Notes under the pieces: generated by a model | What the model was told of the DNA's origin: nothing | The model's input: the letters and a program-made list of their open reading frames with translations, nothing else | The model's database searches: none | Shown here: in pieces, positions 1-6,934 of the stretch | Numbering within the stretch: the stretch's first letter is position 1 | How the letters are laid out: every line of letters starts with the position of its first letter | Program-made: the position numbers and the translations under genes | Assembly: GCA_029879905.1 (NCBI GenBank) | Contig: JAOUPN010000003.1 | Span: forward strand, 1 to 40,468 | Length of the DNA: 40,468 bases | Direction: 5' to 3' | Source: Nitrospira sp. | Lineage (GTDB): Bacteria > Nitrospirota > Nitrospiria > Nitrospirales > Nitrospiraceae

Positions 1-325
1 ACCCGAGATGCCGTCCGGTAATGCCGGGGAATGACTCGATATGTTCTTGGATGCAGGGTAGTTGCAGGCGGGAAAGAAATCGACCGCCCTGATGAGGATC
101 GATGTCCGCCTTGGCCCAATTGCCGGAATAGGGAAAATCCTCGCGAACGTTCGGGAGGTCTTGCAAGCTTCGCCACACTGCCTGGCCCATCGCCTCGCGA
201 AACTCATGCCGTTCCTCCGCCGACCAAAAGTTCTCGACGACAAGGACGGGACTCTGCCGGAATGAAAATTCCGACAAGGCTTCAAGCGGTACGATCGATG
301 GGGAGACATCCGAGAGACTGGCCAC
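1..325 (-). CDS. N-terminal part of an unidentified protein, truncated by the left window edge
   Basis: Reading the minus strand from a GTG at 325 gives 108 codons without a stop, running off the window. A strong Shine-Dalgarno (AGGAGG) sits just upstream of the GTG, which is why I take this frame rather than the overlapping plus-strand ORFs. The N-terminus contains VLVVENFWSAEER followed by GNWAKADIDPHQGGRFLSRL, an acidic/aromatic composition typical of a soluble cytoplasmic protein; no signal peptide is seen. The opening VVENFWSAEE resembles the start of 2-oxoglutarate/Fe(II) oxygenase-like proteins, but the catalytic His-Asp-His region would lie outside the window, so that family label is only a guess. 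Reading frame confident, function unknown. Confidence 0.65.
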   Translation of the reverse strand, partial: MASLSDVSPSIVPLEALSEFSFRQSPVLVVENFWSAEERHEFREAMGQAVWRSLQDLPNVREDFPYSGNWAKADIDPHQGGRFLSRLQLPCIQEHIESFPGITGRHLG

Positions 326-408
326 AGACTCCTCCTGTCAGTGAAGAAGGTCCGACATCCGACAGAATTTCTTATCACCCTGCTCACTCGAATGACAAGA
401 GAACGGCA

Positions 409-424
409 GGGGACTCCCCCCTTC
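409..424. repeat. Partial GGGGAC-type repeat
   Basis: GGGGACTCCCCCCTTC is a near match, in opposite orientation, to the GGGGGGCAGTCCCC arm of the hairpin repeats at 1215-1254, 5320-5365 and 5466-5538. It lacks one base of the usual GGGGACTGCCCCCC arm and has no convincing partner arm, so it is probably a degenerate copy. Confidence 0.4.
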
Positions 425-438
425 ATACGTAAGGCTCA

Positions 439-523
439 ATTTTCAATGGTACATGTTGAATGGTGAGTACTACGCTGTGGACCTCACCCCCAGACTCAGC
501 AGTGAACATTCAACATTGAAAAT
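439..523. repeat. Interrupted inverted repeat in the PEP-CTERM gene upstream region
   Basis: The left arm ATTTTCAATG (439-448) plus TTGAATG (456-462) is the reverse complement of the continuous right arm CATTCAACATTGAAAAT (507-523); a 7-base insert (449-455) splits the left arm. The arms are separated by 44 bases. This lies in the roughly 330-bp gene-free stretch 326-660 between the divergent partial gene and the PEP-CTERM gene. It may be a remnant of a mobile or REP-like element, or an operator. Apart from this and the GGGGAC remnant at 409-424 I see nothing else in the stretch. Confidence 0.55.
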
Positions 524-660
524 TTCTGACTCGGAGACGTGAAGGCTGTCCCCATCGGATAGCCCGTCTGTACGTATTTTCACGAATTGCGTAACACGCT
601 CACCGCAGTCTACATTTTCCACCCACTACTTGCTCACTCGCTCTCACGAAAGGACATACG

Positions 661-1164
661 ATGCTGACCAAGCTGCCAGGAAGACTCTTCAGACGCACCA
701 TGCATTCCCTGCTCCTCGGTTTTAGCTTGGCCACCATCCTCATGACAACCACGGCCCCCTCTGCGTTTGCCATTCCGTCGGAGGGAGACTATGAATGGGA
801 TTCAGGGCCAACCATCACCGGAACATTTCACAGTAATGGGATCGACCAATTGACGACCTGGAACTTTATTGTTTCTGGAATCACTTTCACAGAACCATTA
901 AATAACAATGGTATCGACGAGAATACTGCCTCACTATTTCGACAGACCGATGGACAGCTGACGTATTCCATCAGCTGGTATCCCGGAACTTACGGCAATG
1001 TTCAGGTGTGTGACATTACAGTTTGTGACCAACCCGTTCTAGTCGGGTTTTCCCGCGTCCCTGAACCCACAACGGCCCTGCAGTTAGCCCTCGGCTTGGG
1101 CTTGCTAGCCGGCGTGAGATATGGGATGCGTCAACGGCAGTCAGCAGGGCTGCAAATCGGGTAA
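661..1164 (+). CDS. PEP-CTERM-tagged exported protein
   Basis: A 167-residue exported protein. It has a long Sec-type signal peptide (residues 1 to about 37, ending AFA-IP after a hydrophobic LLLGFSLATILM core). The mature domain, about 95 residues, is unrecognised and holds a CDITVC pair (117-122). The C-terminus has the three-part PEP-CTERM sorting signal: VPEP at 133-136, a hydrophobic stretch 139-151, and a basic tail RYGMRQRQ. Members of this family are recognised by exosortase, processed in the inner membrane, and usually delivered to the surface or exopolysaccharide matrix. An AAAGGA ribosome binding site precedes the ATG. No exosortase or polysaccharide gene lies in the window, so the sorting machinery must be elsewhere. 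The biological role is unknown. Confidence 0.85.
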   Translation: MLTKLPGRLFRRTMHSLLLGFSLATILMTTTAPSAFAIPSEGDYEWDSGPTITGTFHSNGIDQLTTWNFIVSGITFTEPLNNNGIDENTASLFRQTDGQLTYSISWYPGTYGNVQVCDITVCDQPVLVGFSRVPEPTTALQLALGLGLLAGVRYGMRQRQSAGLQIG

Positions 1165-1214
1165 GCCCCCTGCCGCCCACCGCTACCAGTAGGACACGTA
1201 CATACCCAGAAGAA

Positions 1215-1254
1215 CGGGACAGCCGCCAGGAGCAGGGAAGGGGGGCAGTCCCCT
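1215..1254. repeat. GGGGAC-type hairpin repeat, copy 1
   Basis: GGGACAGCCGCC (1216-1227) is followed by AGGGAAGGGGGGCAGTCCCC (1234-1253). The two G/C blocks are complementary and can fold back. The same right arm recurs at 5345-5365 and 5518-5538. It lies between the PEP-CTERM gene and the end of the frameshifted secreted-protein gene, and could also act as a convergent transcription stop. Confidence 0.6.
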
Positions 1255-1303
1255 CTGGCGCCTCTGATAGTGAACGCCCACAACGCATGCCACCACGCTC
1301 TCA

Positions 1304-2109
1304 TCATGGCCCAGGGTCGGCTCCATCCGGTGTAGGGGTCGCCACCGGTGGTCCAGACAGGTTCCGTCCCACGTAGCACAGTTCCTCCAGCCCAATTGGA
1401 TTGCCCTTGGCAGGTTGGATCCTCCATTTACGGCGATCGTAGGGTGGCGGCGGAATCGACGGCCGCGTGTACTGGGCAATGACATGGATCCCCCCCCTCG
1501 GCCGGGCACGATGTGGAGATAACTGTCCCCGTGAAAGACAAAGAGGTAGAGAAGGGGCGCCAAATTGATATGGGTGACCGGGTACCATTCCGGAAACCAA
1601 TACTCCTGTAATTCCAGTCCTCCTCCAAATCCCTTCTGTGCACGGCTTCGGAAAAATTCTTGCCTCGTGTGAGTTTGGCGCAATCCACGGTACGACACGT
1701 CAAAAAAGTAGAACGCATTGCTCTGCAGATCAGGATATCCGAAGACGTTCCACGTATGTTGAACGACGATGTCTTCTTTCCCATCATGATTGAAGTCGAG
1801 CGTGGTCCGATGAAACTGTTCGCTCGCCCCCTCATTCTCCTTCAACGGACTCTCCAACTCCTTCATCGGACGCCAACGGATCGACGCCATTCCTGGGTGC
1901 GCATCATAATTGAGCGGCCCCGCGTAATCCGGCTCAAGAACCGTGCTTCGTTCATTTAATTCATCCAGCACGATCTGGCACAGCTGATCCTGCTTACTCA
2001 TGAGTATTTTGTACGTGGAGGGCGCGTCCTCTCCCGCTGTTGCCAGATCGGCCATCAGCAGCCAGAGTAGCCCCAACACCAGACCTGAACATTTGCGTAG
2101 GTATGTCAT
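1304..2109 (-). pseudogene. Secreted protein of unknown function, frameshifted in an 8-G tract
   Basis: From ATG 2109 the frame encodes a signal peptide (residues 1 to about 25, ending ATA-GE) and a periplasmic domain. Near 1490-1497 (eight C on the plus strand) the frame leaves homology. Read on without shift it gives a low-complexity tail ending at 1183. Shifted by one base it continues as GIHVIAQYTRPSIPPPP to a stop at 1304. The shifted product would be 268 residues, exactly the length of its paralogue at 4351-5157. Shared features are MSKxDxLC, a WRPM block, and a calcium-loop-like DxNxDGxxD at 105-113 followed by VV. The shift may be a real mutation, phase variation in the homopolymer, or an assembly error. 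Function is unknown. Confidence 0.75.
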
Positions 2110-2188
2110 CCCACCACCCCTTCGTCGATCCTCACGGCCGTTAGTCCGTCAAGACACTCACACGCTTTGGTATCCTGCATGAGATGAG
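2107..2188 (-). repeat. Conserved upstream module of the secreted-protein cluster, copy 1
   Basis: The sequence just before the start of the 1304-2109 gene matches that before the 3232-4041 gene. Written on the plus strand the shared blocks are TCGATCCTCACGGCCGT, TCAAGACACTC and GCATGAGA. A weaker match (CTTCACGGC, CTCGC, ATGCA) precedes the 2271-3137 gene. It includes the ribosome binding region (AAGGGGTGGTGGG) and probably the promoter, so it looks like duplication of gene starts with their control region. Confidence 0.6.
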
Positions 2189-2270
2189 ATACTCCGTTTA
2201 TTCTGAACCGAGACTGGATTGGGCAATCCTTTGAACAAAACCACATCCGCAACCCAGATGAAGGCCATGG

Positions 2271-3137
2271 CTAGTTCCCCTCCTTCAAGGCCTTCAGATA
2301 TTGATAGAGATCATCGTCAACTGGCTGATGGGGAAGGTCGTGATCGTCCGCATCTGTCGTTAACGACTTCCTGTTACGGAAAAAACTCTGATAGTCTTCT
2401 CTATCCATGACGAAAATGCGGCGATTGAATAGCGGAGATTTGCTCTGCAACTGTGCGTCGAATCGGAGTGCTACCCCATGCTCATAATCCACCACAAGAA
2501 ACGTATTATCTTCGAGTGGAACGATATCGCCGAACATCGTGACCATCCGATACGAAAACGCCGGGGCATTATAGGGTTCACCCTCACACATCCCGCTCGG
2601 CACAAAGATTTCAGGATGATCCAATACATAGAACAGTATCTTGTGCGCCAGTTCATTCTCTTTGTGATCGCGGACCTTGAAGTATCTCCTATATAACGAA
2701 AAACAGTCGCTATTGCTCCAAGAAGCATGACTCTCAATTATTTTTCCATTTGGAAGCCTCGCTCTCCGCTTCTGACGAGGACCATCAATGTTTGCTGGAG
2801 GGGTGACCGCCTGCTTCCCAAAAAAGAGAACGCTCAATGTTTCTCCACGAGGGCTGATATCTTCTGTGGGCGTGGGGGTCTTGCTCTTGAGCTGATACGC
2901 TAGCTGCACCTCCCCATCCGGCAGAAGATCCGCCTGAAATCGATGGCTCATGCGTGAGGGAAACGGTGCGACCCACTCCCATACATCCGGATACGGGGGA
3001 TACTTTTTGACGACGGCGGATTCTTTTTTCGTGTCGCCTGCCTGTGCCGGTTCCCCCGCCCACGCCGGCACCATACCCATGGCACAAACCGCCACTCCCA
3101 AAATCAGCGATACCACTCTGATTACCGCTATTCTCAT
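2271..3137 (-). CDS. Secreted protein of unknown function
   Basis: A 288-residue protein with a Sec signal peptide (VSLILGVAVCAMGMVPAWA, cleavage near residue 27 before GEPAQ). The mature part is polar and rich in charged residues, with no repeats or transmembrane segment after the leader. Recognisable stretches are YPDVWEWVAPFPSRMSHRF near residue 50 and DYEHGVALRFDAQLQSKSP near 215, but I cannot place the family. AAAGGATGGCGGG before ATG 3137 resembles the start region of its neighbours. It sits between two other secreted proteins on the same strand with gaps of 94 and 161 bases, so the group is probably co-regulated and exported to the periplasm. Its product is not obviously homologous to the two 268-residue paralogues. 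Confidence 0.7.
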   Translation of the reverse strand: MRIAVIRVVSLILGVAVCAMGMVPAWAGEPAQAGDTKKESAVVKKYPPYPDVWEWVAPFPSRMSHRFQADLLPDGEVQLAYQLKSKTPTPTEDISPRGETLSVLFFGKQAVTPPANIDGPRQKRRARLPNGKIIESHASWSNSDCFSLYRRYFKVRDHKENELAHKILFYVLDHPEIFVPSGMCEGEPYNAPAFSYRMVTMFGDIVPLEDNTFLVVDYEHGVALRFDAQLQSKSPLFNRRIFVMDREDYQSFFRNRKSLTTDADDHDLPHQPVDDDLYQYLKALKEGN

Positions 3138-3231
3138 CCCGCCATCCTTTCGCCAATCTTCACGGCTATTACGACATATACTCGCTCAATATTATGCAAG
3201 AGCCGTGAGTACTATTTCGCCATGCCCTTTC

Positions 3232-4041
3232 CTATGGGTTGCCAGCAACCTTTTTCGGGACACGCGGCGAATAGCCGCACATGAAGACCAAGCGATCAGG
3301 AGAGCCTTCAACAATTCGCTTCCGCTCCTCTTCCAGAGGATACCCCCAGAGGTCGAGCCGATAATTGCCAGCACCGCGGTGGAGATCAAACACGTAGTGC
3401 TGTCCACGATAGCGAATGATGCCCGAATAGGCTGGCGGCATATGTGGATCGCCTAGGGCATATCCTCCTCTGTTTCCTACGGGTAGCACACTTGGAATTT
3501 GACACGAGTCAAAGTCAAGGACTACATACTGTCCACCTTGATGAACTTCATCTCCTGGCAGGAGTTCACCATTTTCCCAAACCGGTTTATGTACCCAATG
3601 CTCCATGAAGATGACGGTTTCCGGTCCATCCGCCGGCCGATTGTTGAGATCCACCTTATAAAGCCGAACGTTGTCGGTGTAATAGATGGTCGGCTGAGGC
3701 GGGCCTTCGAATGTTTCTTCCTTGTTCAGTTGAAGGTTCGGACATCGCTCCAGGATGGGTTTCAGGACAGGGTCTCTATACTTCTCGGCCTCCAGCACGG
3801 GCTGAATATGGGTGATGTGCCGTTGAACTTGGAAGTCATTGAAAAATGCCTGACAGAATTGGGCATCGCGCAACGCTGCATACACCTCGACGACCATGCG
3901 TTGTGCGATCTTCTGGATTTGTTCACTGAGCGTCGAAGGCGCCTCCCCCCGCGCTAAGGTCGCTCCCGTCATGCCAAGAACTACCGTCACACACCCTGCC
4001 AGCATCCATGCCCTCACCGACGCTCTCCAGTGCTTTATCAT
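3232..4041 (-). CDS. Secreted protein of unknown function
   Basis: A 269-residue protein when started at ATG 4041, which has an AAAGGA site about 8 bases upstream; a GTG at 4068 would add nine residues ahead of the signal peptide and is less likely. The leader AWMLAGCVTVVLGMTGATLA ends near residue 32. The mature protein contains FCQAFFNDF, CPNLQLN, a DFDSCQIPS block and YRGQHYVFDL near residue 215. It ends in a cysteine-containing VFMCGYSPRVPKK, loosely like the ends of the two 268-residue neighbours (ICYFMAEVPKRRP, LCYVGRNLSGPP). I do not recognise a family. It shares its upstream module with the gene at 1304-2109, suggesting duplication and common expression. Confidence 0.7.
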   Translation of the reverse strand: MIKHWRASVRAWMLAGCVTVVLGMTGATLARGEAPSTLSEQIQKIAQRMVVEVYAALRDAQFCQAFFNDFQVQRHITHIQPVLEAEKYRDPVLKPILERCPNLQLNKEETFEGPPQPTIYYTDNVRLYKVDLNNRPADGPETVIFMEHWVHKPVWENGELLPGDEVHQGGQYVVLDFDSCQIPSVLPVGNRGGYALGDPHMPPAYSGIIRYRGQHYVFDLHRGAGNYRLDLWGYPLEEERKRIVEGSPDRLVFMCGYSPRVPKKVAGNP

Positions 4042-4123
4042 GCCGTCATCCTTTCCATCGATCCTCACGGCCGTCGCTTCTTCAAGACACTCGCAGGCAC
4101 TTGGGATTCATGCATGAGACGAG
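4039..4123 (-). repeat. Conserved upstream module of the secreted-protein cluster, copy 2
   Basis: This is the second copy of the module at 2107-2188. It carries TCGATCCTCACGGCCGT, TCAAGACACTC and GCATGAGA blocks in the same order and spacing. The start region here reads GGAAAGGATGACGGC before the ATG. Confidence 0.6.
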
Positions 4124-4188
4124 GAACCACTGACATCCATGGAGAGGGAAACAGGCGATTCAGAAATTCGTATGACTGCCGCTTGCAT

Positions 4189-4216
4189 CCCCTCTCCCTC
4201 TGTTGAGGAAGAGGGG
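4189..4216. terminator. Hairpin between secreted-protein genes
   Basis: CCCCTCT with CCTC pairs with GAGG and AGAGGGG around a TGTT loop, with one unpaired base inside. It lies 135 bases beyond the stop of the minus-strand gene at 4351-5157 and has no clear T run, so termination is only possible. The rest of the stretch 4124-4350 shows no gene. Confidence 0.35.
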
Positions 4217-4350
4217 AAGAGTGAGGGTGGAAGTCATGGGAAGTATATTGAGATAGCAACGCCTGCCACCAGTACACCAATCTGCCACAGATCAGTGCAC
4301 TACATCGCCTTGTTCATTCGCTAACGATTTTATGAGGACCATCTCACGTT

Positions 4351-5157
4351 TCAATGCCTCAAGATATATCCGTCCTCCAGTCGCTCAAGCGGCCGCCGTT
4401 TCGGCACCTCTGCCATGAAGTAGCAGATATCCTCAAGCCCTTCTAACCAGTGCTTAGGCAGACGACCGCCTGGCGTTTTCTTTACGTTCCGTGGCGGCAG
4501 CACCTCTCGCATATACTTCGCCACAATATGAACGGTAATACCCATATTACTGGGAACCTGATGATCGACATGCAAATACGTGGCATCTTGAAATCGAAAG
4601 GGCGTGATGAAGACCGGAGCATCATTGCGCTCGTCTAATCTGAGATCCATGTTTGAATCAGGAAGGTTCCTGAGGTAATATCCGGGCAAATCCAGCAAGC
4701 CTGTGCCAACATTTCCATGCTGCTCATAAATATCTGAAAAAGTCCGAGCAGATTTGTACCCGACATACGCACCGTCAAACATCCAGAAATACTGGCGTGT
4801 GGTATCCCATCCTTCCGGCGAGTTCCAGCAGAGGCTACGCTTTACAACCACATCGATCGTGCCATCATTATTGAGATCAAATTGCGCCCAGCGCACCAAC
4901 TCGCATTCACCATACTCACTAAACCAGTCTTGAATTTTCGGCATTGGACGCCAATCGATGACGGGGGTCATCTGGTGTGTGCGAAACCGGATTTCTCCAT
5001 CGTATTCGCGCATGTCATGATTCAGCTGTGAACGGACCGTCTCGCACAATTTATCATCCTTACTCATGACCGGTTGATACTGAATGGTGGCCCCCGCTAC
5101 CCCCGTGAGAACCAGCACATACACGAGAACCAGCCCGCTCACCTTCATCTGTTGCAT
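4351..5157 (-). CDS. Secreted protein with DxNxDGxxD loop, intact paralogue of the frameshifted gene
   Basis: A 268-residue exported protein. The signal peptide spans residues 1 to about 23 (VSGLVLVYVLVLTGVAGA). The mature part opens with MSKDDKLCETV and has a WRPMPKI block near 70. A DLNNDGTIDVVV motif at 94-105 matches the DxNxDGxxD calcium-binding loop pattern of FG-GAP/VCBS, dockerin and EF-hand-like repeats. The C-terminal region has YLHVDHQVPSNMG and ends near DICYFMAEVPKRRP. It aligns along its length with the shift-corrected product of 1304-2109. GGATGGAAGGCA precedes ATG 5157; an ATG at 5148 is an alternative. Function is unknown; periplasmic or surface location is inferred from the leader. 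Confidence 0.75.
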   Translation of the reverse strand: MQQMKVSGLVLVYVLVLTGVAGATIQYQPVMSKDDKLCETVRSQLNHDMREYDGEIRFRTHQMTPVIDWRPMPKIQDWFSEYGECELVRWAQFDLNNDGTIDVVVKRSLCWNSPEGWDTTRQYFWMFDGAYVGYKSARTFSDIYEQHGNVGTGLLDLPGYYLRNLPDSNMDLRLDERNDAPVFITPFRFQDATYLHVDHQVPSNMGITVHIVAKYMREVLPPRNVKKTPGGRLPKHWLEGLEDICYFMAEVPKRRPLERLEDGYILRH

Positions 5158-5319
5158 TGCCTTCCATCCTTGAAAGAATAAAGAGACCGGCTACTGTTTC
5201 TGACGTCTCCCCTGCCTATCCGCGTACGGTTGCCACCATCAGCATATTGCCATTGCATCGTGTCTCCCCCCTGCTTGCCTTACGCCTTCTTGTTTCACTG
5301 CCGCGCCTCATCTTCTGAC

Positions 5320-5365
5320 GGGGACAGCCCCCACGCGCGGTCGCGGGGAAGGGGGGCAGTCCCCT
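5320..5365. repeat. GGGGAC-type hairpin repeat, copy 2 (best formed)
   Basis: GGGGACAGCCCCC (5320-5332) and GGGGGCAGTCCCC (5352-5364) form a 13-bp stem with one central A-A mismatch and a 19-base loop. It lies in the roughly 490-bp gene-free stretch 5158-5650, which holds two such hairpins and otherwise nothing I recognise. The layout resembles REP sequences mobilised by RAYT-type transposases; no such transposase is present in the window. Confidence 0.65.
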
Positions 5366-5465
5366 GGGCTCGCCTGAACGGCTGGTTCGGCGCGATACGG
5401 CTCCACTTTATCTCTATTCCTATGTATGTGGTAGTGAATCGTGCGAACGACTCAGACATTCGGAT

Positions 5466-5538
5466 GGGGACCAGACCCCACGCCTGCGGCGGGACTCGAT
5501 CCTCCGACATCCGGAGCGGGGAAGGGAGGCAGTCCCCT
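5466..5538. repeat. GGGGAC-type hairpin repeat, copy 3
   Basis: GGGGACCAGACCCC (5466-5479) is separated by about 38 bases from GGGGAAGGGAGGCAGTCCCC (5518-5537). The outer GGGGAC and GTCCCC arms pair, but the inner part has diverged from copy 2. It lies just upstream of the AbiEii-like gene pair. Confidence 0.55.
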
Positions 5539-5650
5539 AGTTGTTGCCCTTCCCCTCTTGACCATTGCTAGACACCCATCCGGTTGGCAATTGGAGCATT
5601 CCGGCGTAGAATTCGCCATCAGGTTTTGAGACATGCTTGGAGTGATCCCC

Positions 5651-5947
5651 ATGAATGATCCCCTCGCCGACCATCTGTTGCCGCTGGCCCGGAAGTATCT
5701 CTGGTGGATGCCACCGGACGAGGCGGTCACGATGCCTGACCGTGTTGTGGCACAGGTGATGAATCTTGGTGATTATGACGACGTGCTGCTTATAACCTCG
5801 GTTGTGGGCGAGGCCGCGCTCTGCCGAGTGCTACAGCAGGCCGAGATCGGGCAGTTTTCGCCGAAGTCATGGGCCTATTGGCACTATCGCCTTGGACTCG
5901 CCGCTCCTGACCACGTCCCCCCCATGCCCACCAGGACCGTGGCATGA
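5651..5947 (+). CDS. Small partner protein of AbiEii-like nucleotidyltransferase
   Basis: A 98-residue soluble protein when started at ATG 5651 (CTTGGAG lies about 9 bases upstream); an ATG at 5633 would add six residues with a poorer site. It contains ARKYLWWMPPDEA near the start, a central helical segment (DDVLLITSVVGEAALCRVLQQAE) and a C-terminal SPKSWAYWHYRLGL. This resembles the small DUF6922-like proteins found next to AbiEii-type genes, though the family label is from memory. Its stop overlaps the start of the next gene by four bases (ATGA), so the two are translationally coupled. By analogy with type IV toxin-antitoxin pairs it may be the antidote, but it has no obvious AbiEi winged-helix. 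Confidence 0.75.
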   Translation: MNDPLADHLLPLARKYLWWMPPDEAVTMPDRVVAQVMNLGDYDDVLLITSVVGEAALCRVLQQAEIGQFSPKSWAYWHYRLGLAAPDHVPPMPTRTVA

Positions 5948-6633
5948 TGCACCGTTTTGTCCCTTGCCTCTCGACTCTCCCGCCCGCACAACGACAGCTC
6001 TGGCTCGCGCTTCGACCCGCTCCGAACCTGGGCCTGGTCTTGTATGGCGGGACCGCAATCGCCGTACGATTAGGGCATCGGCCATCCGTCGATTTCGACT
6101 TTTTCACAGATCAGCCGCTGGACAAGCCGGCTCTGTTTGACGCTTTCCCCTTCCTCCGCCAAGCCACGGTGCTCCAGGATACCCCGAATGCACTCACGGT
6201 CCTCATCAAGTCGGAGCAAGCCGCGGACCAATTTGTCAAAATCTCATTCTTTGGGACCATCTCGTTTGGACGGATAGGAGAACCGGAGATGACCGATGAT
6301 GGGATACTCCAGGTTGCATCACTCGACGATCTGATGGCAACCAAGCTAAAGGTCGTCTTACAGCGGATCGAAGCAAAGGATTATCAAGACATTGTCGCGA
6401 TGCTCGCAGCCGGGGTGGATCTGTCCAAGGGGTTAGCCGGAGCCCGCGCCCTGTACGGCCCAGCCTTTCAACCCAGCGAAAGTCTCAAAGCACTGGTTTA
6501 CTTTGAAGGAGGCGATCTTCATCGTCTTTCGCTAGATGAACGTATGAGCCTCATCCAAGCAGCAAGCACGGTACGGACTCTTCCCCTCGTAACCATCCAA
6601 TCACACCATCTCGCCGCTAACGACAGGGGCTGA
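5944..6633 (+). CDS. AbiEii/AbiGii-family nucleotidyltransferase, putative toxin
   Basis: A 229-residue protein. The DNA polymerase beta-type nucleotidyltransferase core is visible as LVLYGGTAIAVRLGHRPSVDFDFF at about 32-55: a Gly-Gly motif followed by the DxD metal-binding pair (VDFDF). A later LDDLMATKLKVVLQRIEAKDYQDI helix (about 128-151) holds the Lys and Asp typical of the AbiEii/DUF1814 family. Characterised AbiEii toxins transfer nucleotides to tRNA or other acceptors and act in phage defence or plasmid stability; the substrate here is unknown. It overlaps its small partner by four bases, forming a two-gene module flanked by hairpin repeats, which suits a transferable element. Confidence 0.8.
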   Translation: MMHRFVPCLSTLPPAQRQLWLALRPAPNLGLVLYGGTAIAVRLGHRPSVDFDFFTDQPLDKPALFDAFPFLRQATVLQDTPNALTVLIKSEQAADQFVKISFFGTISFGRIGEPEMTDDGILQVASLDDLMATKLKVVLQRIEAKDYQDIVAMLAAGVDLSKGLAGARALYGPAFQPSESLKALVYFEGGDLHRLSLDERMSLIQAASTVRTLPLVTIQSHHLAANDRG

Positions 6634-6879
6634 CCGCCAAGATCCCTTCATTTCCTTCGTGGTGCAGGAGGAAGTCGGAGTGGCTGTTGCCGGACGATCT
6701 AGGCCCCACCGAGCCTCGGCCGGGAGAGGAAAGCGGAAACTGCGAGTCAGCTGGGAATTTCAGAAGGCTTGAGGCCGAAACGGTCACTCGTAGAGATATC
6801 GTGCGATAGCTTCCTGCAGGACACCGGCATGCCAGTTTCTTACTTACTCAGCACAGGGTTCTGAAGAGCTCAAAATACA

Positions 6880-6911
6880 GAGGGGCTGCCATTCTGCAAT
6901 GGCAGCCCCTC
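6880..6911 (-). terminator. Strong hairpin terminator of the RRM protein gene
   Basis: A perfect 14-bp stem, GAGGGGCTGCCATT / AATGGCAGCCCCTC, has a four-base loop. On the minus strand it is followed by TGTATTTT. It begins 24 bases past the stop of the RNA-binding protein gene. The rest of the stretch 6634-6879 has no gene I can support. Confidence 0.8.
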
Positions 6912-6934
6912 GTCAAAACGACCGACCGAGCATA

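Noticed and set aside
31-432. Open frames on the plus strand at the left edge (133 and 67 residues)
   Set aside because: They lie antisense to the minus-strand frame from GTG 325, which has a strong ribosome site and protein-like sequence; the plus frames do not.
1183-1480. C-terminal extension of the secreted protein in the unshifted frame (to 1183)
   Set aside because: Its composition is low-complexity and unlike the paralogue; the shifted frame aligns to the paralogue and ends at 1304.
5790-6107. Arg/Pro-rich frames on both strands over the AbiEii-like pair
   Set aside because: They overlap the coupled gene pair with clear nucleotidyltransferase motifs and have GC-shadow composition.
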